Positions 1 to 6,162 of a DNA stretch of 7,080 nt are shown here, piece after piece (within the stretch, counting starts at the first letter, position 1; every line of letters starts with the position of its first letter). The translations under genes and the position numbers were made by a program. The DNA lies in contig CAJXUJ010000067.1 of NCBI GenBank assembly GCA_913061025.1, forward strand, positions 1 to 7,080. Direction: 5' to 3'. The stretch is from an uncultured Actinomycetes bacterium (GTDB lineage Bacteria; Actinomycetota; Actinomycetes; S36-B12). The notes under the pieces are model-generated. The model searched no databases. It was given only the letters and a program-made list of their open reading frames with translations, and was not told the DNA's origin.

Positions 1-68
1 CCGAGAGACGATGCCACGCCCCCGGTTACGAAGAGGTGTTTGGTTTCCGATTGGGAACTCCGCGGCAT
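1..68 (-). CDS. pyrG: CTP synthase, N-terminal fragment (cut by window edge)
   Basis: The minus-strand reading frame starting with ATG at 68 gives 22 complete codons before the window ends. It contains SETKHLFVTGGVASSL, the hallmark start of the CTP synthase amidoligase domain; in the family this continues into the GKG nucleotide-binding loop. CTP synthase makes CTP from UTP, ATP and glutamine in the cytosol. The start lies 17 bases after the recN stop, so the gene is probably co-transcribed with recN. No convincing ribosome binding site is visible in the 17-base gap. A GTG two codons upstream (position 74) is an alternative start. Only the N-terminus is present, so nothing can be said about the glutaminase domain. 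The identification rests on a short but very characteristic motif. Confidence 0.9.
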   Translation of the reverse strand, partial: MPRSSQSETKHLFVTGGVASSL

Positions 69-85
69 ATCCACGGGAGACCAGA

Positions 86-1837
86 CTACTGCGCCGACCG
101 CCCGGCGCGCGCAGACGTGCGCGGCGCGGCGATGTCCCGCTCGGCCCGTGCGACCTCCAGGAGCTCCTCAGCGTGCGCGGCTCCAGTCTGCGAACCGGAC
201 AATCCGCTGAGCATCCGTACGAGTTCGGCTACCCGATCCTCGCCTTCCACCCGCAGCACACTCGCCTCGGTGACGGCTCCGTCGGAGTCCTTGGCCACCA
301 CCAGATGGTTGTCCGCAAACGCCGCCACCTGCGGAAGATGCGTCACAACGATCACTTGCGTCCCTCGCGACAATCGGGCCAGCCGCCGCCCGACCTCGAC
401 GGCCACCGAGCCACCGACCCCGGCGTCGACTTCGTCGAAGATCATGGTTGGCACCGGGGAATCACCGGCCAATGCCACCTCGAACGCCAACGCCAGCCGG
501 GACAGTTCACCCCCCGATGCTCCCTTGCCGACCGGCCGCGGCGTCGCGCCCGGATGTGGGGCCAACAAGACACTGACCGTGTCCGCGCCATGCGCGTGAA
601 GATCGTCAAGATCGCACGACACATCAACGCTCAAGCGAGCGTCCGGCATCGCCAGATGCTGCAGTTCTGCCTCGACCCGAGCGATGAGTTCCTCACCAGC
701 CGACACTCGAAGCGCTGACACCTCCGCGGCCTGCTCACGCACCGACTCCCCCAGCCGATGCTCGGCTGCAATCAGTTCCTCGAGCCGATCTGCGCCGCCA
801 TCGGCTGCCGCCACCTGTGCCACCGCATCCTCGCGCCAGGCGAGCACTTCATCGATCGTCGCACCGTAGGACTTTCGCAAGGTGGCCAACCGTGAACGAC
901 GCTCCTCCACCCACGCCTGCCGCGCCGGATCGGCATCGACCGTCCGGACGTAGTCCCCGAGTTCGGCATCAACGTCCGCCATCTCGGTGGCCACCGCCCG
1001 AATCCGCTTTGCCAGCTGCCCGAGTCGTTCGTCGACGCTCGACATCGCCTCAAGATGATCACCGGTCTTCGCCAGTAGGGCTAGCACCGCCCCGGCGTCG
1101 ATCTCATCCCCCGATCCACTCACCAGCCCTCGCGCCGACACGGCGGCATCCCGCAGACCGCCCGCGTGCGCGAGCACCGAGGCCTCCGCATCCAGCGCAT
1201 CGTCCTCACCCGGCTCGGGCGACACATCGTCGATTTCGGCGATACCTAAGCGAAGCAACGTGGCGGTCCGCTCCCGATCCGCCAACGACGCCCGAAGATC
1301 CGCCAGCTCGGCTTGGGTGTCTCGCCATTCCTGCCACAGAACCCGATATCGATCCAATGCCTTGGCCAGCGGCTCGCCCCCGAATCGATCTACCAGCATC
1401 CGCTGCCACGCGGATTCGCGAAGTCGGGCCTGGTCGGCCTGCCCATGCACGGCAACCAATGGCGACCACACATCTGCCAGCGCCGACACCGGGACCGGGC
1501 GCTGCCCTAGATGCGCGCGCGATCGGCCCTTCCCCGACACCGTTCGCCGTGCGATCAACGCGTCCTCGTCGAGTTCGACACCGAGTTCGTCCAGCATCGG
1601 CGACACCGCGGCGATTCCTCCGGACTCCAGCGATACAACCGCGTCCACTTCTGCGCTGCCCTCGGGGTCCCGTAGTTGCCCGGCCTCCGCCCGCGAGCCG
1701 CGCAGGAGTTCGATTCCGGACAGGATCATGGTCTTGCCCGCACCGGTCTCACCGGTAATGACGGTGAATCCCGGAGAGAAATCCAGGTGGGCGTCGGCGA
1801 TCACCCCGATCCCGCGGATGCGTAATTCTTCGATCAT
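86..1837 (-). CDS. recN: DNA repair ATPase RecN
   Basis: RecN is an SMC-like ATPase that acts at DNA double-strand breaks, holding DNA and supporting RecA-dependent repair. The 583-residue product has the expected order of parts. A Walker A motif GETGAGKT lies at residues 29-36. A long charged helical middle region follows, predicted as coiled coil. Near the C-terminus come the ABC signature SGGELSRL (about 441-448), Walker B with IFDEVD (about 466-471) and the switch histidine in VVTHLPQ (about 500). The length matches actinobacterial RecN (about 580-590). I chose ATG at 1837 (MIEELRI, the usual family start) over ATG at 1843, because the GAGGA at 1844-1848 touches the first ATG but sits 6 bases before the second. 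It follows nadK after 76 bases and precedes pyrG by 17 bases. No GAAC-N4-GTTC LexA box is visible directly upstream. Confidence 0.96.
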   Translation of the reverse strand: MIEELRIRGIGVIADAHLDFSPGFTVITGETGAGKTMILSGIELLRGSRAEAGQLRDPEGSAEVDAVVSLESGGIAAVSPMLDELGVELDEDALIARRTVSGKGRSRAHLGQRPVPVSALADVWSPLVAVHGQADQARLRESAWQRMLVDRFGGEPLAKALDRYRVLWQEWRDTQAELADLRASLADRERTATLLRLGIAEIDDVSPEPGEDDALDAEASVLAHAGGLRDAAVSARGLVSGSGDEIDAGAVLALLAKTGDHLEAMSSVDERLGQLAKRIRAVATEMADVDAELGDYVRTVDADPARQAWVEERRSRLATLRKSYGATIDEVLAWREDAVAQVAAADGGADRLEELIAAEHRLGESVREQAAEVSALRVSAGEELIARVEAELQHLAMPDARLSVDVSCDLDDLHAHGADTVSVLLAPHPGATPRPVGKGASGGELSRLALAFEVALAGDSPVPTMIFDEVDAGVGGSVAVEVGRRLARLSRGTQVIVVTHLPQVAAFADNHLVVAKDSDGAVTEASVLRVEGEDRVAELVRMLSGLSGSQTGAAHAEELLEVARAERDIAAPRTSARAGRSAQ

Positions 1838-1843
1838 GGACAT

Positions 1844-1848
1844 TCCTC
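1844..1848 (-). promoter_or_regulatory. Ribosome binding site deciding the recN start
   Basis: GAGGA on the minus strand abuts the upstream ATG at 1843 (no spacer) but is 6 bases from ATG at 1837. This favours initiation at 1837. Confidence 0.65.
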
Positions 1849-1850
1849 GA

Positions 1851-1901
1851 TCATCGCCAGTCCACAGTCATCGCCATTCCAGAGTCGTCGCCGTCTCGCC
1901 C
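1851..1901. repeat. Imperfect 17-bp tandem repeat in the nadK-recN gap
   Basis: On the plus strand the units TCATCGCCAGTCCACAG (1851-1867) and TCATCGCCATTCCAGAG (1868-1884) match at 15 of 17 positions. A third, decayed unit at 1885-1901 keeps only TCGTCGCC. The array fills most of the 76-base gap between the nadK stop and the recN start. I see no function. It may simply be slippage-prone spacer DNA, or a protein or RNA binding site upstream of recN. Confidence 0.6.
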
Positions 1902-1913
1902 GCACCCAACGCG

Positions 1914-2822
1914 TCACGACCGCTGCCGTCCGCGCCACCCTTCGACGGGCAGATCGAACTTCGCCACCAGGCGATCGGTGAACGGTGCGGGTGCCAGGCG
2001 CGCAAAACGCACCGGAGTCGGATCGGCGGTCACCACCAAGCGATCACCGGGAAGCACGTCGATGGTGCGTCGACCATCGGCCCACAGCACTGCGGCCGAA
2101 CCCGGGTCCACATCCAAAGAGATCGAACTACTCGGGGACACCACCAGAGGGCGCGCGAACAACGCATGCGCACTGAGTGGCACCACCAACAGTGCCGCAA
2201 CCTCCGGCCACACGACTGGACCGCCGGCCGAGAACGCGTACGCCGTCGAACCGGTGGGCGTCGCGCAGACCACGCCATCACAGCCCCAACGCGACAACGG
2301 CCGACCGTCAACCTCGACCAGCACATTGATCATCCGCTCGCGGGCGGCCTTCTCCAAACTGACTTCGTTCAACGCCCAGGTTCCATCGACCTGACGGCCC
2401 TCCCGCTGCAGCGTGACGTTCAGCCGCGTGCGTTCCTCGACCTCCCAGCGCCGATCGATTAGCGATTCGACGACGAAGGTCACATCCTCCGGCTCTGCCT
2501 CAGCGAGAAAACCGACGTGACCGAGGTTCACTCCCAGCAGGGGTGTGCCCGGCGCGGCAACTTCAGCCGCTCGCAAGATGGTGCCGTCTCCTCCGAACAC
2601 CACCACAACATCGGCTTCTGCGGAGCCGGCAGGAAAATCGTCGGCAATGACGTCTACGCCGGACGAGTCGTCCAATTCAAGGGATTCGATGTCGTGAGCG
2701 ACCCCGCCGACCTTCGCGCCGGCATCCCCCAGCGCCGCGATCACCGACCGAGCCAACGTGCGCGCGTCGTCACTCGCGGTGTTGACCACCACGAAGACGC
2801 GAACAGGTGATTGTTGGCTCAC
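1914..2822 (-). CDS. nadK: NAD kinase
   Basis: NAD kinase (also called ppnK) phosphorylates NAD to NADP in the cytosol, using ATP or polyphosphate in actinobacteria, and so sets the NADPH supply. The 302-residue product carries the family signatures. GGDGT lies at 77-81 with the key aspartate D79, followed by GVNLGHVGFLAE (97-108), the NE pair at 152-153 in LNEVSLEK, and CDGVVCATPTGSTAYAFSAG (181-200), the glycine-rich substrate-binding region. A tryptophan (W179) sits where many homologues have phenylalanine just before GCDG. The start is GTG at 2822, overlapping the tlyA stop by four bases (GTGA), with AAGGA five bases upstream inside tlyA. Translational coupling to tlyA is likely. The tlyA-nadK-recN order is standard in actinobacteria. 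Confidence 0.97.
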   Translation of the reverse strand: MSQQSPVRVFVVVNTASDDARTLARSVIAALGDAGAKVGGVAHDIESLELDDSSGVDVIADDFPAGSAEADVVVVFGGDGTILRAAEVAAPGTPLLGVNLGHVGFLAEAEPEDVTFVVESLIDRRWEVEERTRLNVTLQREGRQVDGTWALNEVSLEKAARERMINVLVEVDGRPLSRWGCDGVVCATPTGSTAYAFSAGGPVVWPEVAALLVVPLSAHALFARPLVVSPSSSISLDVDPGSAAVLWADGRRTIDVLPGDRLVVTADPTPVRFARLAPAPFTDRLVAKFDLPVEGWRGRQRS

Positions 2823-3700
2823 TGCGGTCCTTCCTCAACGGCCTTGACGATCGCCGCGTGAGTCGCGGCGGCGTCCATCCGGACATCATTCCCGCTATCG
2901 GTGCTCGCGTCACCCTCTGCCTGCTTCATCCACAGGAAGTACTCGACATTGCCCTTGGGGCCCGGTAAGGGACTAGCCACGCACCCACAGATCCCCAGCC
3001 CCAGATCCCGCGCCGCGTCGGCCACCGACGACACCGCCTCGATCCGCAACCCAGGGTCCGTCACCACCCCCGAACCGACGCTTTCCTTGCCCACCTCGAA
3101 CTGGGGCTTGACCATCAGCAGGAAGTCGGCGTCGGACCCAGCAACTGCCACCAGCGCCGGCAGCACCAGTCGCAAAGAAATAAAGGACAGATCGGCGACG
3201 ACCAGATTCGGTGTGAACGGTAACCGAACCGATTCGTCGCCCTCTCCGTCGCTAGCTCCGAGACGACCGACCCCACCGATATCCCCGAGATACCGAACGT
3301 TCGTGCGCTCGAGCACCGTCACACGCTCATCGGACCGCAGCGGCCAAGCGAGCTGCCCGTAACCGACATCCACGGCGAGCACTCGAGCAGCCCCTCGCTC
3401 AAGCAATACCTGGGTGAAGCCGCCCGTGGACGCGCCCGCATCCAATGCATCGACTCCGGTGACGTCCACACCGAATGCATCAAGGGCGCCGATGAGTTTG
3501 TGCGCGCCGCGCGAGACGTACCGACTCTCGGGGGCCTCGCGCAGTTCGATCGCCGAGGCATCGTCGACCTGACTGGCGGCCTTGGTCGCAGTGTTTCCCG
3601 CGACCGTCACCCGACCTTCCTCGATAGCAGCCCGGCCCTGCTCGCGGGAGGTCACCAATCCGCGGCGCACCAACTCCGCGTCGAGCCGACGACGCGTCAT
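2819..3700 (-). CDS. tlyA: TlyA family rRNA 2'-O-methyltransferase (hemolysin A homologue)
   Basis: TlyA methylates ribose 2'-OH groups of 16S and 23S rRNA (C1409 and C1920 in M. tuberculosis), which makes ribosomes sensitive to capreomycin and viomycin. The 293-residue product has an N-terminal S4 RNA-binding domain (about 1-60), a short linker, and a Rossmann-fold methyltransferase domain with the SAM loop DAGASTGGFTQ (87-97). The probable catalytic residues are K68 (SRGAHKL), D170 (ADLSFISL), K198 (VKPQFEVGK) and E253 (GNVEYFLW), matching the family K-D-K-E set. The linker reads SRYV where M. tuberculosis has RAWV. Compared with the M. tuberculosis protein (268 residues) there is an extra segment around 139-163 before the catalytic aspartate and a longer C-terminal tail. 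The ATG at 3700 follows the acidic-protein gene by 29 bases without a strong ribosome binding site; no in-frame alternative start was seen in that gap. Confidence 0.96.
   Translation of the reverse strand: MTRRRLDAELVRRGLVTSREQGRAAIEEGRVTVAGNTATKAASQVDDASAIELREAPESRYVSRGAHKLIGALDAFGVDVTGVDALDAGASTGGFTQVLLERGAARVLAVDVGYGQLAWPLRSDERVTVLERTNVRYLGDIGGVGRLGASDGEGDESVRLPFTPNLVVADLSFISLRLVLPALVAVAGSDADFLLMVKPQFEVGKESVGSGVVTDPGLRIEAVSSVADAARDLGLGICGCVASPLPGPKGNVEYFLWMKQAEGDASTDSGNDVRMDAAATHAAIVKAVEEGPQ
2828..2832 (-). promoter_or_regulatory. Ribosome binding site for nadK inside tlyA
   Basis: AAGGA lies five bases before the GTG start at 2822 and within the last codons of tlyA. It supports the GTG start and coupled translation. 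Confidence 0.6.
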
Positions 3701-3729
3701 GAATCGACCATTAACCAGGCCGGCACGAA

Positions 3730-4089
3730 CTAGGCCGACTCGTCCTCGGAAACCAAGCCGTCAAGGGTCGCACGCAAGGACGCCTGGACCTTTTCGTAGA
3801 CGGCCGCGTGCTCATTAACATCGGTATCCGCGAGTGCATGCAGATCCTCGAGCGCTGCATCAACCGCGGCGTTACCCGTGGGCTCCCACACCGGCAGCAC
3901 AGCCTCGGGCAACGATGCCTCTTCCAAGACGAGGACGCTCTCCTCGTTAGAAACCGCGTCAATGACAGCCTCGTCCACCACCGTTACGGCTTCGCCCCCA
4001 TCCGGGCCGACTTCAAGGTCGACCTCAGGCTCGACGTCAGAGTGGCCCGTAACAACGGTCTCGGAACTCTCGAAGGACTCTGAGGTCAT
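3730..4089 (-). CDS. Conserved hypothetical acidic protein upstream of tlyA
   Basis: This 119-residue protein has no function I can name. It is extremely acidic: about 30 Asp/Glu against one Lys and one Arg. The first 60 or so residues look disordered and are rich in Val, Glu, Asp and Ser. The C-terminal half, PTGNAAVDAALEDLHALAD and the helix after it (about 70-113), looks like the conserved core. From memory, short proteins with a TG(N/D)xxVDAAL motif occur just before tlyA in many actinobacteria, and Rv1693 of M. tuberculosis is at the equivalent place. The ATG overlaps the stop of the phasin-like gene by four bases (ATGA), with an AGGTGG-type ribosome binding site about 7 bases upstream. 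No signal peptide or membrane segment is present, so it is probably cytosolic. Coupled translation with its upstream neighbour suggests a shared role. Confidence 0.85.
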   Translation of the reverse strand: MTSESFESSETVVTGHSDVEPEVDLEVGPDGGEAVTVVDEAVIDAVSNEESVLVLEEASLPEAVLPVWEPTGNAAVDAALEDLHALADTDVNEHAAVYEKVQASLRATLDGLVSEDESA

Positions 4090-4508
4090 TCGGGAACCAC
4101 CTTCTTCTTCACCTTGACCGGCTTGGGTTCATCGGCGGAAGCCTCCGGAGCAGACGGAGCCTGCTCCGTTGATGCAGAGGACGACGCTGGTGCAGCTTGC
4201 TGGGCTTTCTCCAAGTGCTCGATTCGGGCCCGCAGTGCGGCTAGTTCATCCTCACGAACAAAGCCCATCCGACCAACGGCCTTGTCGACCTCGGTGCGCA
4301 CGATGCCCACAAGCAACTCGCGATTTTGCTTCGAGGTGGTCAGGAGATCATCCGCGATGTCCTGCACGGAATCCATCACATCGGGGGTCTTGCCGGTCAA
4401 CTGCATGCCCTGGTTCACCAGCGCCATCGCGGCGTCTCGGGCCTTACTCGCCGTGACCTCGGTCAGCCCACTGGCCAACTGCACGTATCCACGCAATCCG
4501 TCCAACAT
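4086..4508 (-). CDS. Phasin-like / coiled-coil conserved hypothetical protein
   Basis: The 140-residue product is almost all helix. An amphipathic N-terminal half (LRGYVQLASGLTEVTASKAR, residues 5-24) leads into DLLTTSKQNRELLVGIVRTE (about 54-73), and a short coiled coil follows (DELAALRARIEHLEKAQ, 87-103). A low-complexity Ala/Ser/Pro/Glu tail ends in a basic patch, KPVKVKKK (129-136). The layout resembles polyhydroxyalkanoate granule-associated phasins and similar actinobacterial proteins annotated as such or as hypothetical; granule binding is not shown by the sequence. No signal peptide or membrane helix is seen. I chose ATG at 4508 over ATG at 4514 because the strong AAGGAGG (4517-4523) is 8 bases from the former but only 2 from the latter. 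The gene follows the HAD phosphatase by 41 bases and overlaps the acidic-protein gene by four. Confidence 0.82.
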   Translation of the reverse strand: MLDGLRGYVQLASGLTEVTASKARDAAMALVNQGMQLTGKTPDVMDSVQDIADDLLTTSKQNRELLVGIVRTEVDKAVGRMGFVREDELAALRARIEHLEKAQQAAPASSSASTEQAPSAPEASADEPKPVKVKKKVVPE

Positions 4509-4516
4509 GCTCATCG

Positions 4517-4523
4517 CCTCCTT
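4517..4523 (-). promoter_or_regulatory. Strong ribosome binding site for the phasin-like gene
   Basis: AAGGAGG on the minus strand is the best Shine-Dalgarno match in the window. Its spacing (8 bases to ATG 4508, 2 to ATG 4514) sets the start and suggests that this protein is made in quantity. Confidence 0.7.
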
Positions 4524-4549
4524 GCCCTCCAGCCTAGTCCGGACCCCAC

Positions 4550-5542
4550 CTAGGAATCGCGAGCTCGCAGCCCCTCAGCCGCCGCCCGGCAGGCCTCCTG
4601 CCACTCCTCTCGAACATCCGACACGTCGACACTGCCTGACCAGATTCGATGCAGCAGCGCGCGAACCGGATCGAGGGGATCGACTTCAAGTGGATCGACA
4701 GTAAGCGGATCGTGCTCACAGATCTCTACGTCACGTGGTGCGCCGGCCAGGCACCGAAGGTCGGCGGCGAGATAGCGCGGTCGCGCCACCGGCTCGAGAC
4801 CTGCCAGCAACCCCAGGTCATCAACCGTCAGCACCCCCGTAAGCACGAGAAGCGATTCCATGCCCGCCCGATTGGCTCCCTCGATATCGGTGTCCAACCG
4901 GTCCCCCACCACCAGCGGACGCGACGCACCCATCCGCCCCGCTGCCAGTTCGAACAGCAGTGGCTCGGGCTTGCCTGTCACGGCGTCTGGTCGCCTACCC
5001 ACTGCCTCGGCAACAGCCCCCACCAAGGCTCCGTTGCCGGGCGCCAAGCCGTACTGGGTCGGGATATTCCGGTCCAGGTTTGTAGCGATCCACACCGCAC
5101 CACCGGCGATCGCGTAACTAGCCTCAGCCAATTCATGCCAGCCGACCTCGGGCCCGAAGCCCTGCACCACGGCTACTGGACCTATATGACGATCGCGCAC
5201 CGGCACGAAACCACCCGCAACGAGCGCGTCCTCGATTCCCGGTCCGCCCACCACCAGAATCTTCGAGCCCGGCTCGAAGCCGGCGTCGATCAAGTAGGCA
5301 ACTGCTCCGTGAGGTGAGGTCACCACGTTGTCATCAGTCGCTTCAAGTCCGAGGCCGATGAGCTTGGCGGTAACAACCCCCGGCGGGTTCGCGGCGTTAT
5401 TCGTCACCACGCACCACGGAATCTCACGAACAGCGTCAACCAAGGCTTCGATCGCGTACGGCACCGGCTCGGGACCGCGATAGATCACGCCATCGGCGTC
5501 GAGGATCAAACCGTCGAACACCGCGGCAAAAGAATCGGTCAC
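4550..5542 (-). CDS. HAD-IIA family phosphatase (glycerol-3-phosphate phosphatase-like)
   Basis: This is a cytosolic haloacid-dehalogenase phosphatase of 330 residues. Motif I is LDADGVIYRG with nucleophile D15 and acid/base D17. Motif II is VTNNAANP (T47-N48-N49), motif III is K191 in GKPEP, and motif IV is VVGDRLDTDIEGA with D214 and D219. The C2-type cap between motifs II and III carries ATNLDRNIPTQYGLAPGNG (153-171), typical of the NagD/PGP group. The positional counterpart in M. tuberculosis, Rv1692, is reported to be a glycerol-3-phosphate phosphatase for phospholipid recycling; the same substrate here is inference. Residues after about 245 form an extra C-terminal region that includes a small repeat of DPLTV/DPLEV/DPL (about 279-291). 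The start is GTG at 5542, overlapping the TPR gene stop by four bases (GTGA); only a weak GGA-type ribosome binding site is visible. Confidence 0.92.
   Translation of the reverse strand: MTDSFAAVFDGLILDADGVIYRGPEPVPYAIEALVDAVREIPWCVVTNNAANPPGVVTAKLIGLGLEATDDNVVTSPHGAVAYLIDAGFEPGSKILVVGGPGIEDALVAGGFVPVRDRHIGPVAVVQGFGPEVGWHELAEASYAIAGGAVWIATNLDRNIPTQYGLAPGNGALVGAVAEAVGRRPDAVTGKPEPLLFELAAGRMGASRPLVVGDRLDTDIEGANRAGMESLLVLTGVLTVDDLGLLAGLEPVARPRYLAADLRCLAGAPRDVEICEHDPLTVDPLEVDPLDPVRALLHRIWSGSVDVSDVREEWQEACRAAAEGLRARDS
4677..4721. repeat. In-frame 15-bp tandem repeat in the HAD gene
   Basis: Three consecutive 15-base units, each beginning GGATCG, start at 4677, 4692 and 4707 on the plus strand. A further GGATCG lies at 4668. 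They encode the DPLxV repeats in the C-terminal region of the phosphatase. The period is a multiple of three, so unit-number changes would keep the frame. Confidence 0.55.
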
Positions 5543-6018
5543 GTGGCGTCCGGTCCAGGCTCAACCGACTTCGTTTCATCGGATCCACCACCGAAGTCGG
5601 CCTCTATAGGTCCGTTCAGCGCCAGCCCCGCCTCGCGTCGCGCACGAAGCGTCGCCTTCACCTGACTCAAAGCCTGCGCATAGTCGGACCGGTCAGGGCG
5701 CATCACGAAGGCCATCGACAGGTGATCTCGTGATGATGGAAACTGCTGGAGCCGCCACAGCGCCATCCCGAGTGCATAGTGGGCGTAATCGTCATCGGGG
5801 GTGCGATCCACCAACTCGGTCAGCACCGCGGTCGCCTCCTCGTAGCGACGCGATTCGAACAGCGCACGACCCAGCGCCTCCAGTACCGAGGGACTGGGTT
5901 CGGTTCGTCGCACCCGATCCAGCAACACCACCGCCGCATCGGAGTTGCCCTCGGACATCAGCCGCTGAGCCCGCTGGAACCAGTCGTAGGGATCACCTTC
6001 GGGGGCACCCTCGCCCAT
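5539..6018 (-). CDS. Tetratricopeptide repeat protein
   Basis: The product has about three TPR helix pairs. The first is near residues 10-41 (YDWFQRAQRLMSEGNSDAAV and on), the second near 44-75 (VLEALGRALFESRRYEEATA), and the third near 78-109 (YAHYALGMALWRLQQFPSSR). An amphipathic helix and an acidic Gly-rich tail follow. TPRs bind other proteins; the partner is unknown. Rv1691 in M. tuberculosis is a TPR protein at the same place in the gene order. No signal peptide or membrane segment is seen. The frame is open up to an ATG at 6069 (176 residues), but I prefer ATG at 6018 (159 residues) because it has GGAG nine bases upstream, whereas 6069 has none. The stop overlaps the GTG of the phosphatase gene, so the two are likely translated together. 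Confidence 0.85.
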   Translation of the reverse strand: MGEGAPEGDPYDWFQRAQRLMSEGNSDAAVVLLDRVRRTEPSPSVLEALGRALFESRRYEEATAVLTELVDRTPDDDYAHYALGMALWRLQQFPSSRDHLSMAFVMRPDRSDYAQALSQVKATLRARREAGLALNGPIEADFGGGSDETKSVEPGPDAT

Positions 6019-6027
6019 CGGATCGAT

Positions 6028-6031
6028 CTCC
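6028..6031 (-). promoter_or_regulatory. Probable ribosome binding site for the TPR gene
   Basis: GGAG on the minus strand lies nine bases before ATG 6018. It is the reason for the shorter start of the TPR protein; the upstream ATG at 6069 has no such motif. Confidence 0.4.
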
Positions 6032-6107
6032 ACACCACGATCGTGCCACTGGCGCCTCGACCACCCCATCGCAGCATCCCGACCACGACCATCCCGCCTC
6101 GTTGGCC

Positions 6108-6146
6108 AGAGTCTCCGTTCAGAGTCTTCATCCAGAGTCTCCCCCA
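6108..6146. repeat. Three 13-bp tandem units in the SSB-TPR gap
   Basis: On the plus strand the units AGAGTCTCCGTTC, AGAGTCTTCATCC and AGAGTCTCCCCCA follow directly on one another and share AGAGTCT (AGACTCT on the coding strand). They lie in the gap between the stop of the SSB-like gene (6163) and the start of the TPR gene. That gap is 93 or 144 bases, depending on which TPR start is used. No function is evident. Confidence 0.6.
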
Positions 6147-6162
6147 GCCGCCGACGCCGCCA

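Noticed and set aside
11..718. Plus-strand frames at the left end
   Set aside because: They run antisense to recN and pyrG and show no recognisable domain. The pyrG and recN motifs explain this DNA.
1838..1913. Possible separate LexA-controlled promoter for recN
   Set aside because: No GAAC-N4-GTTC site and no convincing -35/-10 pair was found in the gap. recN is more simply read from upstream.
817..2462. Long open frames on the plus strand opposite recN and nadK
   Set aside because: Their predicted proteins are low-complexity, rich in Arg, Pro, Ser and His, as expected for antisense frames in GC-rich DNA. The minus-strand genes there carry full sets of family motifs.
3297..3304. GAACGTTC palindrome
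   Set aside because: The two halves have no 4-base spacer and lie inside the tlyA coding region, so this does not fit a LexA box.
6019..6069. Longer TPR protein starting at ATG 6069
   Set aside because: There is no ribosome binding site before it and the added residues do not resemble TPR sequence. It cannot be excluded, so the start remains moderately uncertain.
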